In this document: one piece after another, positions 32,691 through 40,771 of the stretch
How the letters are laid out: the number at the start of each line of letters is the position of its first letter
Position numbering within the stretch: position 1 is the first letter of the stretch
Assembly: GCA_963754305.1 (NCBI GenBank)
Contig: CAVWFR010000002.1
Coordinates: 62,001 to 126,000 of the forward strand
Source of the DNA: DATEDA01 sp963754305
GTDB lineage: Bacteria > Pseudomonadota > Gammaproteobacteria > Burkholderiales > SG8-39
Direction: 5' to 3'
Length of the DNA: 64,000 nucleotides
Program-made: the position numbers and the translations under genes
Notes under the pieces: model-generated
Databases searched by the model: none
What the model saw: the letters and a program-made list of their open reading frames with translations, nothing else
Told to the model about the DNA's origin: nothing

Positions 32691-34193
32691 TCAGCCGGGC
32701 GAGCCGCCGCTCGAGCCGAGCAGCTTGAGGAACTCCCGCCGCGTCTTCGGCCCATAGGTCAGAAAGTGCGGCTCGGGGCGCTCGCGGTACGCGAGCCGCT
32801 CGCGCGCGATCCGGTCGCGGCCGCCGTTTTCCCGCGTGTACTTGCGGACGTCCGCCGCGCTCATCGCGTACGGCCGGGTGGCGTTCAGCCCGAACACCTT
32901 CGCCCGCAGCCCGGGCGTGATCTCCGGATAGCCGTGCTTCGCCCGCAGTTCGGGCGCGATCTGGAACGTCCGGAACGCCTGGATCTGGTCCTGCGGCGAG
33001 CCGTACCAGATCGAGTCGGTGCCCCAGAGGACGTTGCTCTCGCCGCAGTACCGGAAGAGCTTCCCGAGCGCGTGCGCGGCCTGTTCCGGGTCGCGCATGA
33101 GGAACCGCCACGTGCTTCCGAGCTCGGCGTACACGTTGCCGTTCGGCGCGACGCCGTTCTCGACCAGCGATCTCACCAACGTGTCGATGCCGTCGCGGTT
33201 CGCGCCCTCGGCGTAGGCCTGCTCCGGAACCCCGGTCACGAACCCCGAGTGATAGACGAGAAAGCTCACGTCAGGAAAACGCTTCGCGACCACGCCGATG
33301 TCGCTGCATTGGCTGTGCTCGTAGGACTGCCGACCGAACGGGAGCCCCTTGTGCACGCAGATCACTTTGACCCCGAGCGCCCGCGCCTTCTCGATGAAGC
33401 GGATGCCGACGTCGTCGGACAGGAAGAAGCCCTTCCCGTCGGGACCGAACTGGGTGTAGGTCTTCCAGGCGCTCACGCGCCAGCGTTGCGCGAGCTCGTC
33501 CATCGCCTCGACGTCGCCCGGCTGGTTCGGGTTGACCCGGCCGTGCAGCAGCAGACGGTGCGTGCCTTCGAGCCGATCGACGATGCGCCGCACGGCGTCT
33601 GCCGCCTGGATCGTCACCGGTTCGGCATCGCGCCGCGAGGGGACGAAGGACAGCACCATCAGGTCGGTGTCGCTGTCGAGGAACACATCCTTCACGAACT
33701 CCTCGGGTCCGAGGCAGCGTAGATGACTGCGCGGACCGGGAGGCTCGCTCCCGAGCGCACAGGCCGCCTTCGGCGACCACTTGAAAGAGTCGGGCGGGGC
33801 ATTCCGCACCCAGGCGCCGGTCGGATCGACGAAGTGCCCCTGCACGTCGAAGATGAACTCGCCGTCGCCGAGCTTCGCGGCGGCGAGCTGCGGCTCGAAC
33901 GCGGTTTCGGCCTCGAGCTCGAAAAAACCGCCGCGCTTGCCGGCGGCAGCGTTCGCAGCGTTGAAAGCGAGCAGCGTGCTCGCTGCGCCGCAGGCGGAGA
34001 CGAGGAAATCCCTGCGCGCGAGGCCGAGGCGGCGCGCGTTGCGCGTCGCCGACTCGTGCGCGAAGCGGTTCGCGGCTAGGTTCGCCGCCGCGAGCGGCAC
34101 CGGGACGAACTCGCCGTTCGAGGTCGTGTCGAGCTTGATGGGGAGCCGCGTGCCGTGCGGATCGACGGGTGGATCGCTGCGATGAGTCGTCAT
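32691..34193 (-). CDS. Tat-exported amidohydrolase (Amidohydro_2 type)
   Basis: A 500-residue protein. The ATG at 34193 has GGAGGTGCGCCAA upstream. About residue 60 the sequence ARRDFLVSACGAASTLLAF forms a twin-arginine signal set unusually far from the N-terminus. The body is a TIM-barrel metal hydrolase: FDVQGHFVDPTG replaces the usual HxH pattern with QGHF; later GVKVICVHKGL, FLVYHSGFV and LWGTDSIW carry the histidines and aspartate of the metal site. Related proteins are decarboxylases or amidohydrolases of the 2-amino-3-carboxymuconate semialdehyde decarboxylase group. Substrate unknown. Confidence 0.8.
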   Translation of the reverse strand: MTTHRSDPPVDPHGTRLPIKLDTTSNGEFVPVPLAAANLAANRFAHESATRNARRLGLARRDFLVSACGAASTLLAFNAANAAAGKRGGFFELEAETAFEPQLAAAKLGDGEFIFDVQGHFVDPTGAWVRNAPPDSFKWSPKAACALGSEPPGPRSHLRCLGPEEFVKDVFLDSDTDLMVLSFVPSRRDAEPVTIQAADAVRRIVDRLEGTHRLLLHGRVNPNQPGDVEAMDELAQRWRVSAWKTYTQFGPDGKGFFLSDDVGIRFIEKARALGVKVICVHKGLPFGRQSYEHSQCSDIGVVAKRFPDVSFLVYHSGFVTGVPEQAYAEGANRDGIDTLVRSLVENGVAPNGNVYAELGSTWRFLMRDPEQAAHALGKLFRYCGESNVLWGTDSIWYGSPQDQIQAFRTFQIAPELRAKHGYPEITPGLRAKVFGLNATRPYAMSAADVRKYTRENGGRDRIARERLAYRERPEPHFLTYGPKTRREFLKLLGSSGGSPG

Positions 34194-34304
34194 TTGGCGC
34201 ACCTCCGTGAGGCCGCTAATTCTAGTCCCGCGTGTCCGCGTGGGCTCAAACCGTGTTCTTCGACCGCCTGCTGGATAATCCGCCGGACAGGAGGCGCCAA
34301 CGCA

Positions 34305-34379
34305 ATGGCTCGATACCGGATCGCACGCGACGGCAAGCGGCTCGGCCCCTACGCCGCGGATCACGTCCGCGCCGGCTGA
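34305..34379 (+). CDS. Tiny ORF resembling the start of a GYF_2 (DUF4339) protein
   Basis: The 24-residue frame MARYRIARDGKRLGPYAADH is preceded by AGGAGGCGCCAACGCA, a good ribosome-binding site. The spacing of G-K-x-L-G-P-Y recalls the first half of GYF_2 domains, which read D-G-x-x-x-G-P. A complete domain would need about 25 more residues, so this may be a truncated remnant lying 35 bases before the oxidase gene. Confidence 0.3.
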   Translation: MARYRIARDGKRLGPYAADHVRAG

Positions 34380-34413
34380 TCGGCGGGCGGCGAGGGCGGG
34401 TCGGGCGAGCCCA

Positions 34414-35571
34414 ATGAGCGGGGCAAAAACCTGGGATGTGGCCGTGATCGGCGCCGGCTGCTTCGGCGCGTGGACGGCGTGGCACTTGCGCCAACGCGGG
34501 CTCGACGTGGTGCTCGCCGACAAGTACGGGCCGGGCAACGCGCGCGCCAGCTCCGGCGGCGAGTCGCGAATCATCCGCATGGGCTACGGTCCGGACGAGC
34601 TGTACACGCGCATGTCGGTCCGATCGCTCGCCGCCTGGAAGGACCTGTTCGCGACGACGACGGGAGAACGGCTCTTCCACGAGACCGCAGTCCTCTGGCT
34701 GGCGCGGACCGGCGACCGTTATGCGCTCGACACGCTGGCGACTCTCGCTCGCCTCGGCGTCCCTCACGAGCGGCTCGATCGCGACGAGATCGGCCGGCGT
34801 TACCCGCAGTTCGTCCTCGACGGCGACGTATGGGGAATGGTCGAGCCGGCGAGCGGCGCGTTGATGGCGCGGCGCGCGGCGCAAGCGGTCGTCCGCGACG
34901 CTATCCGGGCGGGCGTCGAATACCGCACTGCCGCAGTCGCGACCCCGGCGCTCGGCGGCCGCCTCGAGGCGGTCGCTACGGCGGACGGCACCGCGATCCG
35001 CGCCGGGCACTTCGTCTTCGCCTGCGGCGCGTGGCTGCCGGCGATCTTCCGCGAGCTGCTCGGCACGCGGATCTTTCCGACGCGGCAGGAGGAGTTCTTC
35101 TTCGGCCCGCCGCCGGGGGATGTGCGCTTCGCATCGCCGCACATGCCGACGTGGATCGACTTCGGCGCCGAGGTCTACGGCCTGCCGGATCTGGAAGCCC
35201 GCGGCTTCAAGGTCGGGCCCGACCGCCACGGCGACCCGATCGATCCCGACGCCGCCGAGCGGGTCGTCTCCGCGGCGAGCGTCGAACGCGTACGCGCCTT
35301 CCTCGCCCGTCGCTTCCCGAAGCTCGCCGCGGCGCCGCTCCTCGAAACGCGCGTGTGCCAGTACGAGAACACTTCGAACGGGGATTTCCTGCTCGACCGC
35401 CATCCCGAAGCGGACAACCTGTGGTTCGCCGGCGGCGGATCGGGTCACGGCTTCAAGCACGGCCCGGCGGTCGGCGAGTATCTCGCCGCGCGCATTGCGG
35501 GCGACGCACCCGAGGAGCCGCGGTTCGGCCTGGCGAGCAAGGCGACGATGAAGAACCGCGCGGTGTACTAG
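34414..35571 (+). CDS. FAD-dependent amine oxidase, sarcosine/N-methyltryptophan oxidase-like
   Basis: A 385-residue DAO-type flavoprotein. The N-terminal FAD motif is VAVIGAGCFGAWTAWHL (residues 9-25), followed by GGESRIIRMGYG, the segment around the flavin in monomeric sarcosine oxidases. Near the C-terminus are CQYENTSNGDFLLDRHPE and GGGSGHGFKHGPAVGEYLA, matching the CxYTxTPD-like and GFSGHGFK patterns of MSOX/MTOX. The covalent-flavin cysteine of MSOX would fall in the CQYEN segment. Expected to oxidise a secondary amine with O2 in the cytosol. Confidence 0.85.
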   Translation: MSGAKTWDVAVIGAGCFGAWTAWHLRQRGLDVVLADKYGPGNARASSGGESRIIRMGYGPDELYTRMSVRSLAAWKDLFATTTGERLFHETAVLWLARTGDRYALDTLATLARLGVPHERLDRDEIGRRYPQFVLDGDVWGMVEPASGALMARRAAQAVVRDAIRAGVEYRTAAVATPALGGRLEAVATADGTAIRAGHFVFACGAWLPAIFRELLGTRIFPTRQEEFFFGPPPGDVRFASPHMPTWIDFGAEVYGLPDLEARGFKVGPDRHGDPIDPDAAERVVSAASVERVRAFLARRFPKLAAAPLLETRVCQYENTSNGDFLLDRHPEADNLWFAGGGSGHGFKHGPAVGEYLAARIAGDAPEEPRFGLASKATMKNRAVY

Positions 35572-35574
35572 CTT

Positions 35575-35612
35575 GCGCGATACGAGGGGCACACCCCTCG
35601 TGCTTTCGGATC
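35575..35612. repeat. REP-like palindrome, family A, copy 2
   Basis: ACGAGGGG (35582-35589), loop CACA and CCCCTCGT (35594-35601) form a perfect 8-bp stem, followed by GCTTTCGGATC. It lies just after the oxidase stop codon. The rest of the gap up to 35873 holds no gene I can support. Confidence 0.6.
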
Positions 35613-35873
35613 TTCGGACGACTCGCCGCGCCGGCGCGAGTCACTTCTTGGCGCGCGCGATCCCGGGGTGCCAGTCGGTAGCGCGCGTCGTCGATGGATC
35701 TCCAGCATCGCGAGTCCGCGGCGATCCGTCCGAGCGCGCGCGTGCGCGACGTGCGATCGGATCGCGCGAGACGATCGATGACTCTTCCGATGGCGTCGTT
35801 CGAACGCGCGTGGAAAGCGCATCGATCGATCCCGCAAGCGATGCCGATGAGCGACCAGCGGTACAAATTGGCA

Positions 35874-35902
35874 TTGAAATTCTGCGCCAGAGATGGTATA
35901 GA
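35874..35902 (+). promoter_or_regulatory. Sigma-70 promoter of the lysine-rich mini-gene
   Basis: TTGAAA (35874-35879) and TATAGA (35897-35902) are separated by exactly 17 bases. The predicted transcript would start near 35909, giving a 37-base leader before the mini-gene. These are the best-matching promoter boxes I found in the window. Confidence 0.65.
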
Positions 35903-35945
35903 CCACTCGCGCGCCGTCTTGGCGTGCTATTACAAGGAGATATCC

Positions 35946-35996
35946 ATGGCTGCGAAGAAGAAAGCCGCGAAGAAGAAGGCGAAGAAGAAGGGCTGA
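35946..35996 (+). CDS. 16-residue lysine-rich peptide
   Basis: ATG at 35946 is preceded by AAGGAGATATCC, a near-perfect Shine-Dalgarno with ideal spacing. The product is MAAKKKAAKKKAKKKG: ten lysines and no acidic residue, resembling the tails of bacterial histone H1-like proteins. A -35/-10 pair lies upstream and a strong terminator downstream, so it is a compact unit of about 150 bases. A longer in-frame reading from 35694 exists but lacks a comparable start signal. Likely nucleic-acid-binding; function unknown. Confidence 0.6.
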   Translation: MAAKKKAAKKKAKKKG

Positions 35997-36018
35997 AGTT
36001 AAAGCCCGCATAACGCGG

Positions 36019-36052
36019 CGGCCCGGGGCTTCGACCCCGGGCCGTTTTTTTT
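36019..36052 (+). terminator. Rho-independent terminator of the mini-gene
   Basis: CGGCCCGGGG (36019-36028) pairs perfectly with 36035-36044 around loop CTTCGA and is followed by eight T residues. It is the clearest terminator in the window, 22 bases after the stop codon. Confidence 0.9.
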
Positions 36053-36088
36053 GTCCGCTCCTTTCCTCTCGATCGCGGTCTTCGCGAG

Positions 36089-36201
36089 GCGAGAGGGCAT
36101 GCCTCTCGCGCTTCCGCCGTCTCTTCTCTAGTCGTCACGATGCGAGGGGCATACCCCTCGCGCTCCCCGATCTCAGCAGCGTCGCCGCTTCGCGGCGGCG
36201 A
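36089..36201. repeat. REP-like palindromes, family A, copies 3 and 4, plus an adjoining hairpin
   Basis: GCGAGAGG/CCTCTCGC (36089-36109) and GCGAGGGG/CCCCTCGC (36142-36161) are two dyads of the same family in tandem. The second has the full frame GTCACGATG...CGCTCCCCGA found also at 13314-13360. A third hairpin, CGCCGC-TTC-GCGGCG, follows near 36181-36195 and ends CGGCGATTCTCTCTCTAG, a tail almost repeated at 59268-59285. The remaining bases to 36480 hold nothing else I recognise. Confidence 0.6.
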
Positions 36202-36480
36202 TTCTCTCTCTAGAGTGCGAGCGCGCACCGCGTCGCATCGTCCGCGCGTTGCACTGCTGTCGGAACGGCGACCTCCGGCGCCCGGGTCATGCGTACTCGG
36301 GCGCTCATCACTGCCGCCGACCGCGTGCGGCATCGCCCGACCCGCCATACCGTGCGCGGCCATACCGCCGCCACGATTCCCCTCCGGTCTGCCCCGGCAC
36401 GACCATCGCGCCGCCACGCGCCGCTGGCTTCATGCACGCAGGGGCCGAATGGTCGGCCCGCGCCAGAGGAGAGGGGTCGC

Positions 36481-38553
36481 ATGCGCAGGCTGCAAGGAAC
36501 GTTCACAGCGTGGCGGGCGGTTGCAGGGGTGATCGGCACCGCCGCGCTCGCCTTCGTCGCGGCCGTTGCCGTCGCCTCGGAGGTCGTCCCGATGAAGGCG
36601 GGCGAGGCCGCGGGCGGGACGCTGCTCCTCAAGTCGGGCGCGAACGGCGAGACGTTCGCGGTGCCGCTCCTCGCGACCGACGTCGAGATCCGCGTCTCGG
36701 GCCTGGTGGCGCGCGCGACGGTGCGGCAGCGTTTTCGCAATCCGCACGGCGACTGGTTCGAGGGCATCTACGTGTTCCCGCTGCCGGAGAACGCCGCCGT
36801 CGATCATCTGCGCATGCGGATCGGCGAGCGGATCGTCGCGGGCGAGATCCGCGAGCGCGAGGCGGCCAAGGCCGTCTACCAGCGGGCGAAGCAGTCGGGG
36901 CAGCGCGCCGCCCTGCTCGAGCAGGAGCGGCCGAACCTCTTCACCTCCAGCGTCGCGAACATCGGCCCGGGCGAGGAGGTCGAGGTCGAGCTCGAGTACC
37001 AGCAGCGGCTCCGCTACGACCAGGCGCGCTACAGCCTGCGCTTCCCGATGGTGGTCGGGCCCCGCTACATCCCCGGCACGCCGATCGAGGGTGCGGTAGG
37101 CGCTGGCTGGTCGCCCGCGACCGACCAGGTACCGGATGCGCCGCGGATTACCCCGCCGGTGCTGCGGCCGCGTGACGGCGCGCCGCCCGCGAACCCGGTC
37201 CGGCTCCGCGTATCGCTGGATGCCGGCGTTCCTCTGGCGAGGGTCGAAAGCGCGTACCACGCGGTCCGCGTCGTCGAGACGAGCCCGTCGGCGCGCGAGG
37301 TGGTGCTGGACGGTGAGCATTACGCGAGCCGCGACTTCGAGCTCGCCTGGACGGTCGCACCCGGACGGGCGCCGCGGGTTGCGCTCTTCAGCGAGCGCAA
37401 GGGCGAGCGCCACTACGGGCTCCTGATGCTCATGCCGCCGGCGGGCGGAGACGCGCCCGCGCGCCTGCCGCGCGAGGTGATCTTCGTGATCGACACCTCC
37501 GGTTCGATGCACGGGACCTCGATCGTGCAGGCGAAGCAGGCGCTCGAGCTCGCGGTCCAGCGCCTCGACCCCGGGGACCGGTTCAACGTGATCGAATTCA
37601 ACTCCACCGCGACCGCGCTCTTCGCCGGCGCGCGCGGTGCAACCCCGGACAACGTCGCGATCGCGACCCATTGGATCCGCACGCTTCGGGCGCAGGGCGG
37701 CACCGAGATGGCGGCGGCCCTCGACCTCGCGCTGGACGGAAAGGACCGTTCAGATCGCGTGCGGCAGGTGATTTTCCTCACCGACGGCGCGGTCGGGAAC
37801 GAGGACGCGCTCTTCCGGCTCATCGCCGCCCGGCTCGGCGGCTCGCGGCTGTTCACGGTCGGCATCGGGTCGGCGCCGAACAGCTACTTCATGACCAAGG
37901 CCGCGCAGGCCGGGCGCGGCACGTTCACGTACATCGGCGCGGTCGACGAGGTGAAGCAGAAGATGGGCGACCTCTTCGCCCGGCTCGAGTCGCCGGTGCT
38001 CAAGAACGTCCGCGTCGAATGGCCGGACGGCACGCGGCCCGAGTCGTGGCCCGAACGGCTGCCCGATCTCTATCTCGGCGAGCCGGTGGTGGTCACCGCG
38101 GCGCTCGACCGCGCCGCGGGCGAGATCGTCGTCTCGGGGTTGCTCGGGGATGCGCCGTGGCGCGAGGTCGTCCCGTTCTCGGCGGCGAGCAACGGGGCCG
38201 GCATGGGCGTCTTGTGGGCGCGCGACAAGATCGCCGCGCTCATGGACAGCCTGCGCGAGAACGCATCCGAGCCGGAGGTGCGCGCCGCCGTCGTCGACCT
38301 CGGGCTCACCCATCATCTGGTCACGAAGTACACGAGCCTCGTCGCGGTCGATCGCACGCCGGTGCGCCCCGGTGCGGCCGCGCTCAAGGAGGCGGCCATT
38401 CCGACGAACTTGCCCGAAGGCTGGCGCTACGCGGCGGTGTTCGGCGAGCTGCCGCAAGGCGCGACCGATGCGCGCTTCGATCTCGCCGTCGGGTCGGCGC
38501 TCGTGCTCCTGGCGGCGATCCTCTTCGGCGCACGCCGGCGGCTGGCGGCATAG
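36481..38553 (+). CDS. VIT and VWA domain sortase-target protein (marine proteobacterial type)
   Basis: A 690-residue surface protein. A signal peptide is followed by a VIT domain (DVEIRVSGLVARATVRQRFRN, GIYVFPLPENAAVD, GEIREREAAKAVY) and a VWA domain with the metal site DTSGSMHGTS and later LTDGAVGNE. The C-terminus is a sorting signal: LPQGAT, a hydrophobic stretch (LAVGSALVLLAAILFGA) and RRRLAA. The sortase gene follows 8 bases downstream. It should be cleaved and anchored by that sortase at the cell surface. GAGGAGAGG precedes the chosen ATG. Confidence 0.9.
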   Translation: MRRLQGTFTAWRAVAGVIGTAALAFVAAVAVASEVVPMKAGEAAGGTLLLKSGANGETFAVPLLATDVEIRVSGLVARATVRQRFRNPHGDWFEGIYVFPLPENAAVDHLRMRIGERIVAGEIREREAAKAVYQRAKQSGQRAALLEQERPNLFTSSVANIGPGEEVEVELEYQQRLRYDQARYSLRFPMVVGPRYIPGTPIEGAVGAGWSPATDQVPDAPRITPPVLRPRDGAPPANPVRLRVSLDAGVPLARVESAYHAVRVVETSPSAREVVLDGEHYASRDFELAWTVAPGRAPRVALFSERKGERHYGLLMLMPPAGGDAPARLPREVIFVIDTSGSMHGTSIVQAKQALELAVQRLDPGDRFNVIEFNSTATALFAGARGATPDNVAIATHWIRTLRAQGGTEMAAALDLALDGKDRSDRVRQVIFLTDGAVGNEDALFRLIAARLGGSRLFTVGIGSAPNSYFMTKAAQAGRGTFTYIGAVDEVKQKMGDLFARLESPVLKNVRVEWPDGTRPESWPERLPDLYLGEPVVVTAALDRAAGEIVVSGLLGDAPWREVVPFSAASNGAGMGVLWARDKIAALMDSLRENASEPEVRAAVVDLGLTHHLVTKYTSLVAVDRTPVRPGAAALKEAAIPTNLPEGWRYAAVFGELPQGATDARFDLAVGSALVLLAAILFGARRRLAA

Positions 38554-38561
38554 GGGGAGGG

Positions 38562-39251
38562 ATGCGCCATGCAGTCGTTCCGGACCCGGATGTGGCTCTG
38601 GGCGTCGAGTGCGCGCTCCCGGTTGCGCAAGGGCTCCGCGGCGATCGAGATCGGCGGCGCTCGCGGCGCGCGGCGCGCGTTGCCGCCGCCCTCGTCGCCG
38701 CCGGATGCCTTGCCGCCGGTCTCTGGCACCTTGGGCAAGGCGCCTACATCCATGCCAAGGCAGCGCTCGCGCAAGTGCTGATGCGTGCGGCGTGGGCGCG
38801 CACGCTCGAGGGCGAGCGGGAAGTGAAGCCCTGGCCGTGGGCCGACACGTGGCCGGTGGCGCGGCTCCTCGTGCCCGCGCTCGAGGTCGATCTTTTCGTC
38901 CTCGCCGGCGCCAACGGCCGGACGATCGCGTTCGGCCCGGGGCACGTGTTCGGCACGCCGCTGCCGGGGATGGCGGGGAACAGCGTGATCGGCGGCCACC
39001 GCGACACGCATCTCGCGTTCCTGCGCGCGCTCGAGCGCGGCGCCGAGGTGGTGATCGAGCGACCCGACGGCGCGCGCCGGCCCTACCGGGTCGACTGGAT
39101 GGACGTGCTCGACAAGCGCGCGGGCTGGGTGCTCGCGAACGATGGGCCGACGCGGCTCACGCTGGTCACGTGCTGGCCGTTCGACGCGCTGCGGGCCGGC
39201 GGGCCGCTGCGGTACGTGGTGACCGCGGAGGCGGTCGGCGGGGAGCCCTGA
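38562..39251 (+). CDS. Class GN sortase
   Basis: A 229-residue membrane-anchored transpeptidase. After a basic N-terminus a hydrophobic segment (VAAALVAAGCLAAGLW) anchors it. The sortase core shows the catalytic His in NSVIGGHRDTHLAFL, Cys in LTLVTCWPFD and Arg in GPLRYVVTAEA, the order and TCxPF context of the Gram-negative GN class. The gene is next to its one evident substrate, the VIT/VWA protein ending LPQGAT. AGGGGGAGGG precedes the ATG. Such two-gene units are dedicated surface-anchoring systems. Confidence 0.9.
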   Translation: MRHAVVPDPDVALGVECALPVAQGLRGDRDRRRSRRAARVAAALVAAGCLAAGLWHLGQGAYIHAKAALAQVLMRAAWARTLEGEREVKPWPWADTWPVARLLVPALEVDLFVLAGANGRTIAFGPGHVFGTPLPGMAGNSVIGGHRDTHLAFLRALERGAEVVIERPDGARRPYRVDWMDVLDKRAGWVLANDGPTRLTLVTCWPFDALRAGGPLRYVVTAEAVGGEP

Positions 39252-39280
39252 GGCGCGGCTATTCGACCCGCGCGGCCGAG

Positions 39281-40720
39281 TCACGCACGACGCGGCGAGT
39301 CTCGTCTCAGGATCACCCCGGCCGCGTTCGCGCCCGCCGCGCCCGCGATGCCGCCGCCCGGATGCATACCGGACCCGCAGAGATACAGGCCCTCGATGGG
39401 GGTCGCGTAGCGCGCCAGCCCCGGCAGCGGCCGCATCCAGAGCGCCTGGTCGAGCGTCAGCTCCGCCTGATGCGGCTGGCCTTCGGGCCACCCATGCGCG
39501 TGCTCGAGGTCGCGCGGCGAAAGCGCGCTCCGCCCGGCGATCGGCGGCAGATGCGGAGCGAGCAGCTCCGCGACGCGATCGGCGAGCGCGGCGCCGCGAG
39601 CCTGGTCCCACGCTCCTTCGGCGAGTGCGTACGGCGCGTACTGCACGTGGACGTCGACGCGATTCGCCGCGGCGCGCCGCGCCTCGAGGTAGGGCGCCCG
39701 GGAAACGCGGCCATGCTTCGCGTCGTCATACGCGCGTTCGAGGTAGTCGAGCGACGGCGCGACGACGAGCGTCTCGAAGTCCGCCGCCCGGTCGAGCTCG
39801 AGCGTCACGCGCGCAGCCACGCCGCGCGCCCTGATACTGCGCACCGCTCGCACGAGCTTCGGGTCGAGCCACGCGGTGTCCACCAGGTCGCTCAGCGTGC
39901 GCCGCGGGTCGACGCCGGACAGCACTAGCGTGCCTGCGATCTCCTCGCCCGTGGCGAGCACGACCCCGGCTGCTCGACCTTCACGCACGATGATCCGCGC
40001 GACCGGGGCGTTGCGGCGGATCTCGATCCCGGGCATCCCGGCGAGCACGCGAGCGATGTTGGAGCGGGGCGGGCGAAACACCCCGGCGGGGCTGCCGACG
40101 TGCTGATGGAGCAGGAGGAAGGACGTGCCCGATGAGCGCGGGCCCTGCTGCAGGTGCCTCACGCCCCCCGCGCCGAGGATCCCCTTGAGCGCGTCGTTCT
40201 CGAACCAGTCGTCGAGGAGGTCTGCCACCGAGATCGGCAGCGAGCGCAGGAGATCCGCGACGGCCTCGCGGCCGAGCCGGCGTATGCGGAGCGCGAATGC
40301 AGCAAGCTCGACGAGCTCGGCGCGTTCGCGTGTGAGCGGGTCCGGCGGCGGCGCCGCGTACAGCGTCTCGAGCAGCCGCGCGAGGCGCGCCATGCGCGCG
40401 CAGAACTGCGGCCACTTCGCGGCATCGCGCGGGCTCACGCGCCGGATCGCGTCGACCGAGCGCGCCATGTCGTGCCACAGCTCGAGACGGCTCCCGTCGG
40501 GCAGGAGCGCGCTCGCCCACGGATCGGCCCGCTGAATCTCCAGACCGTGCGCCGCCAGCGCGAGGTCGCGCACGATCTGCGGCGGAATCCAGCCCGTGTC
40601 TGGGACCGCGTTGTCGTGCGACCCGCTCGCATCGAGCACGAGGACAGGTCTTCCCGCGCGCGCGAGCAAGTGCGCCGCGACCAGCTCATTCACGCCGGCG
40701 CCAATGACGATGGCGGTCAT
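39281..40720 (-). CDS. FAD-dependent oxidoreductase, PYROXD2/phytoene-desaturase-like (short paralogue)
   Basis: A 479-residue flavoprotein with the N-terminal FAD motif AIVIGAGVNELVAAHLLARAG. The second glycine-rich position reads V-N-E-L where homologues have H-N-G-L. Later blocks ARVTLELDRAADF, SLDYLERAYDDAKHG and LYLCGSGMHPGGGIAGAAG match the longer paralogue at 42767-44345. It converges with the sortase gene. Substrate and role unknown; these proteins are related to carotenoid desaturases but occur in genomes without carotenoid genes. Confidence 0.8.
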   Translation of the reverse strand: MTAIVIGAGVNELVAAHLLARAGRPVLVLDASGSHDNAVPDTGWIPPQIVRDLALAAHGLEIQRADPWASALLPDGSRLELWHDMARSVDAIRRVSPRDAAKWPQFCARMARLARLLETLYAAPPPDPLTRERAELVELAAFALRIRRLGREAVADLLRSLPISVADLLDDWFENDALKGILGAGGVRHLQQGPRSSGTSFLLLHQHVGSPAGVFRPPRSNIARVLAGMPGIEIRRNAPVARIIVREGRAAGVVLATGEEIAGTLVLSGVDPRRTLSDLVDTAWLDPKLVRAVRSIRARGVAARVTLELDRAADFETLVVAPSLDYLERAYDDAKHGRVSRAPYLEARRAAANRVDVHVQYAPYALAEGAWDQARGAALADRVAELLAPHLPPIAGRSALSPRDLEHAHGWPEGQPHQAELTLDQALWMRPLPGLARYATPIEGLYLCGSGMHPGGGIAGAAGANAAGVILRRDSPRRA

Positions 40721-40771
40721 GTCGGCGCGAATCTTAGCGTGCCGCGCCGCGGCCGCGAGGCGCGGTCGCGC

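Noticed and set aside
35694..35945. 100-residue version of the lysine-rich peptide
   Set aside because: The upstream extension has no ribosome-binding site, contains the likely promoter of the short gene and has no protein-like pattern.
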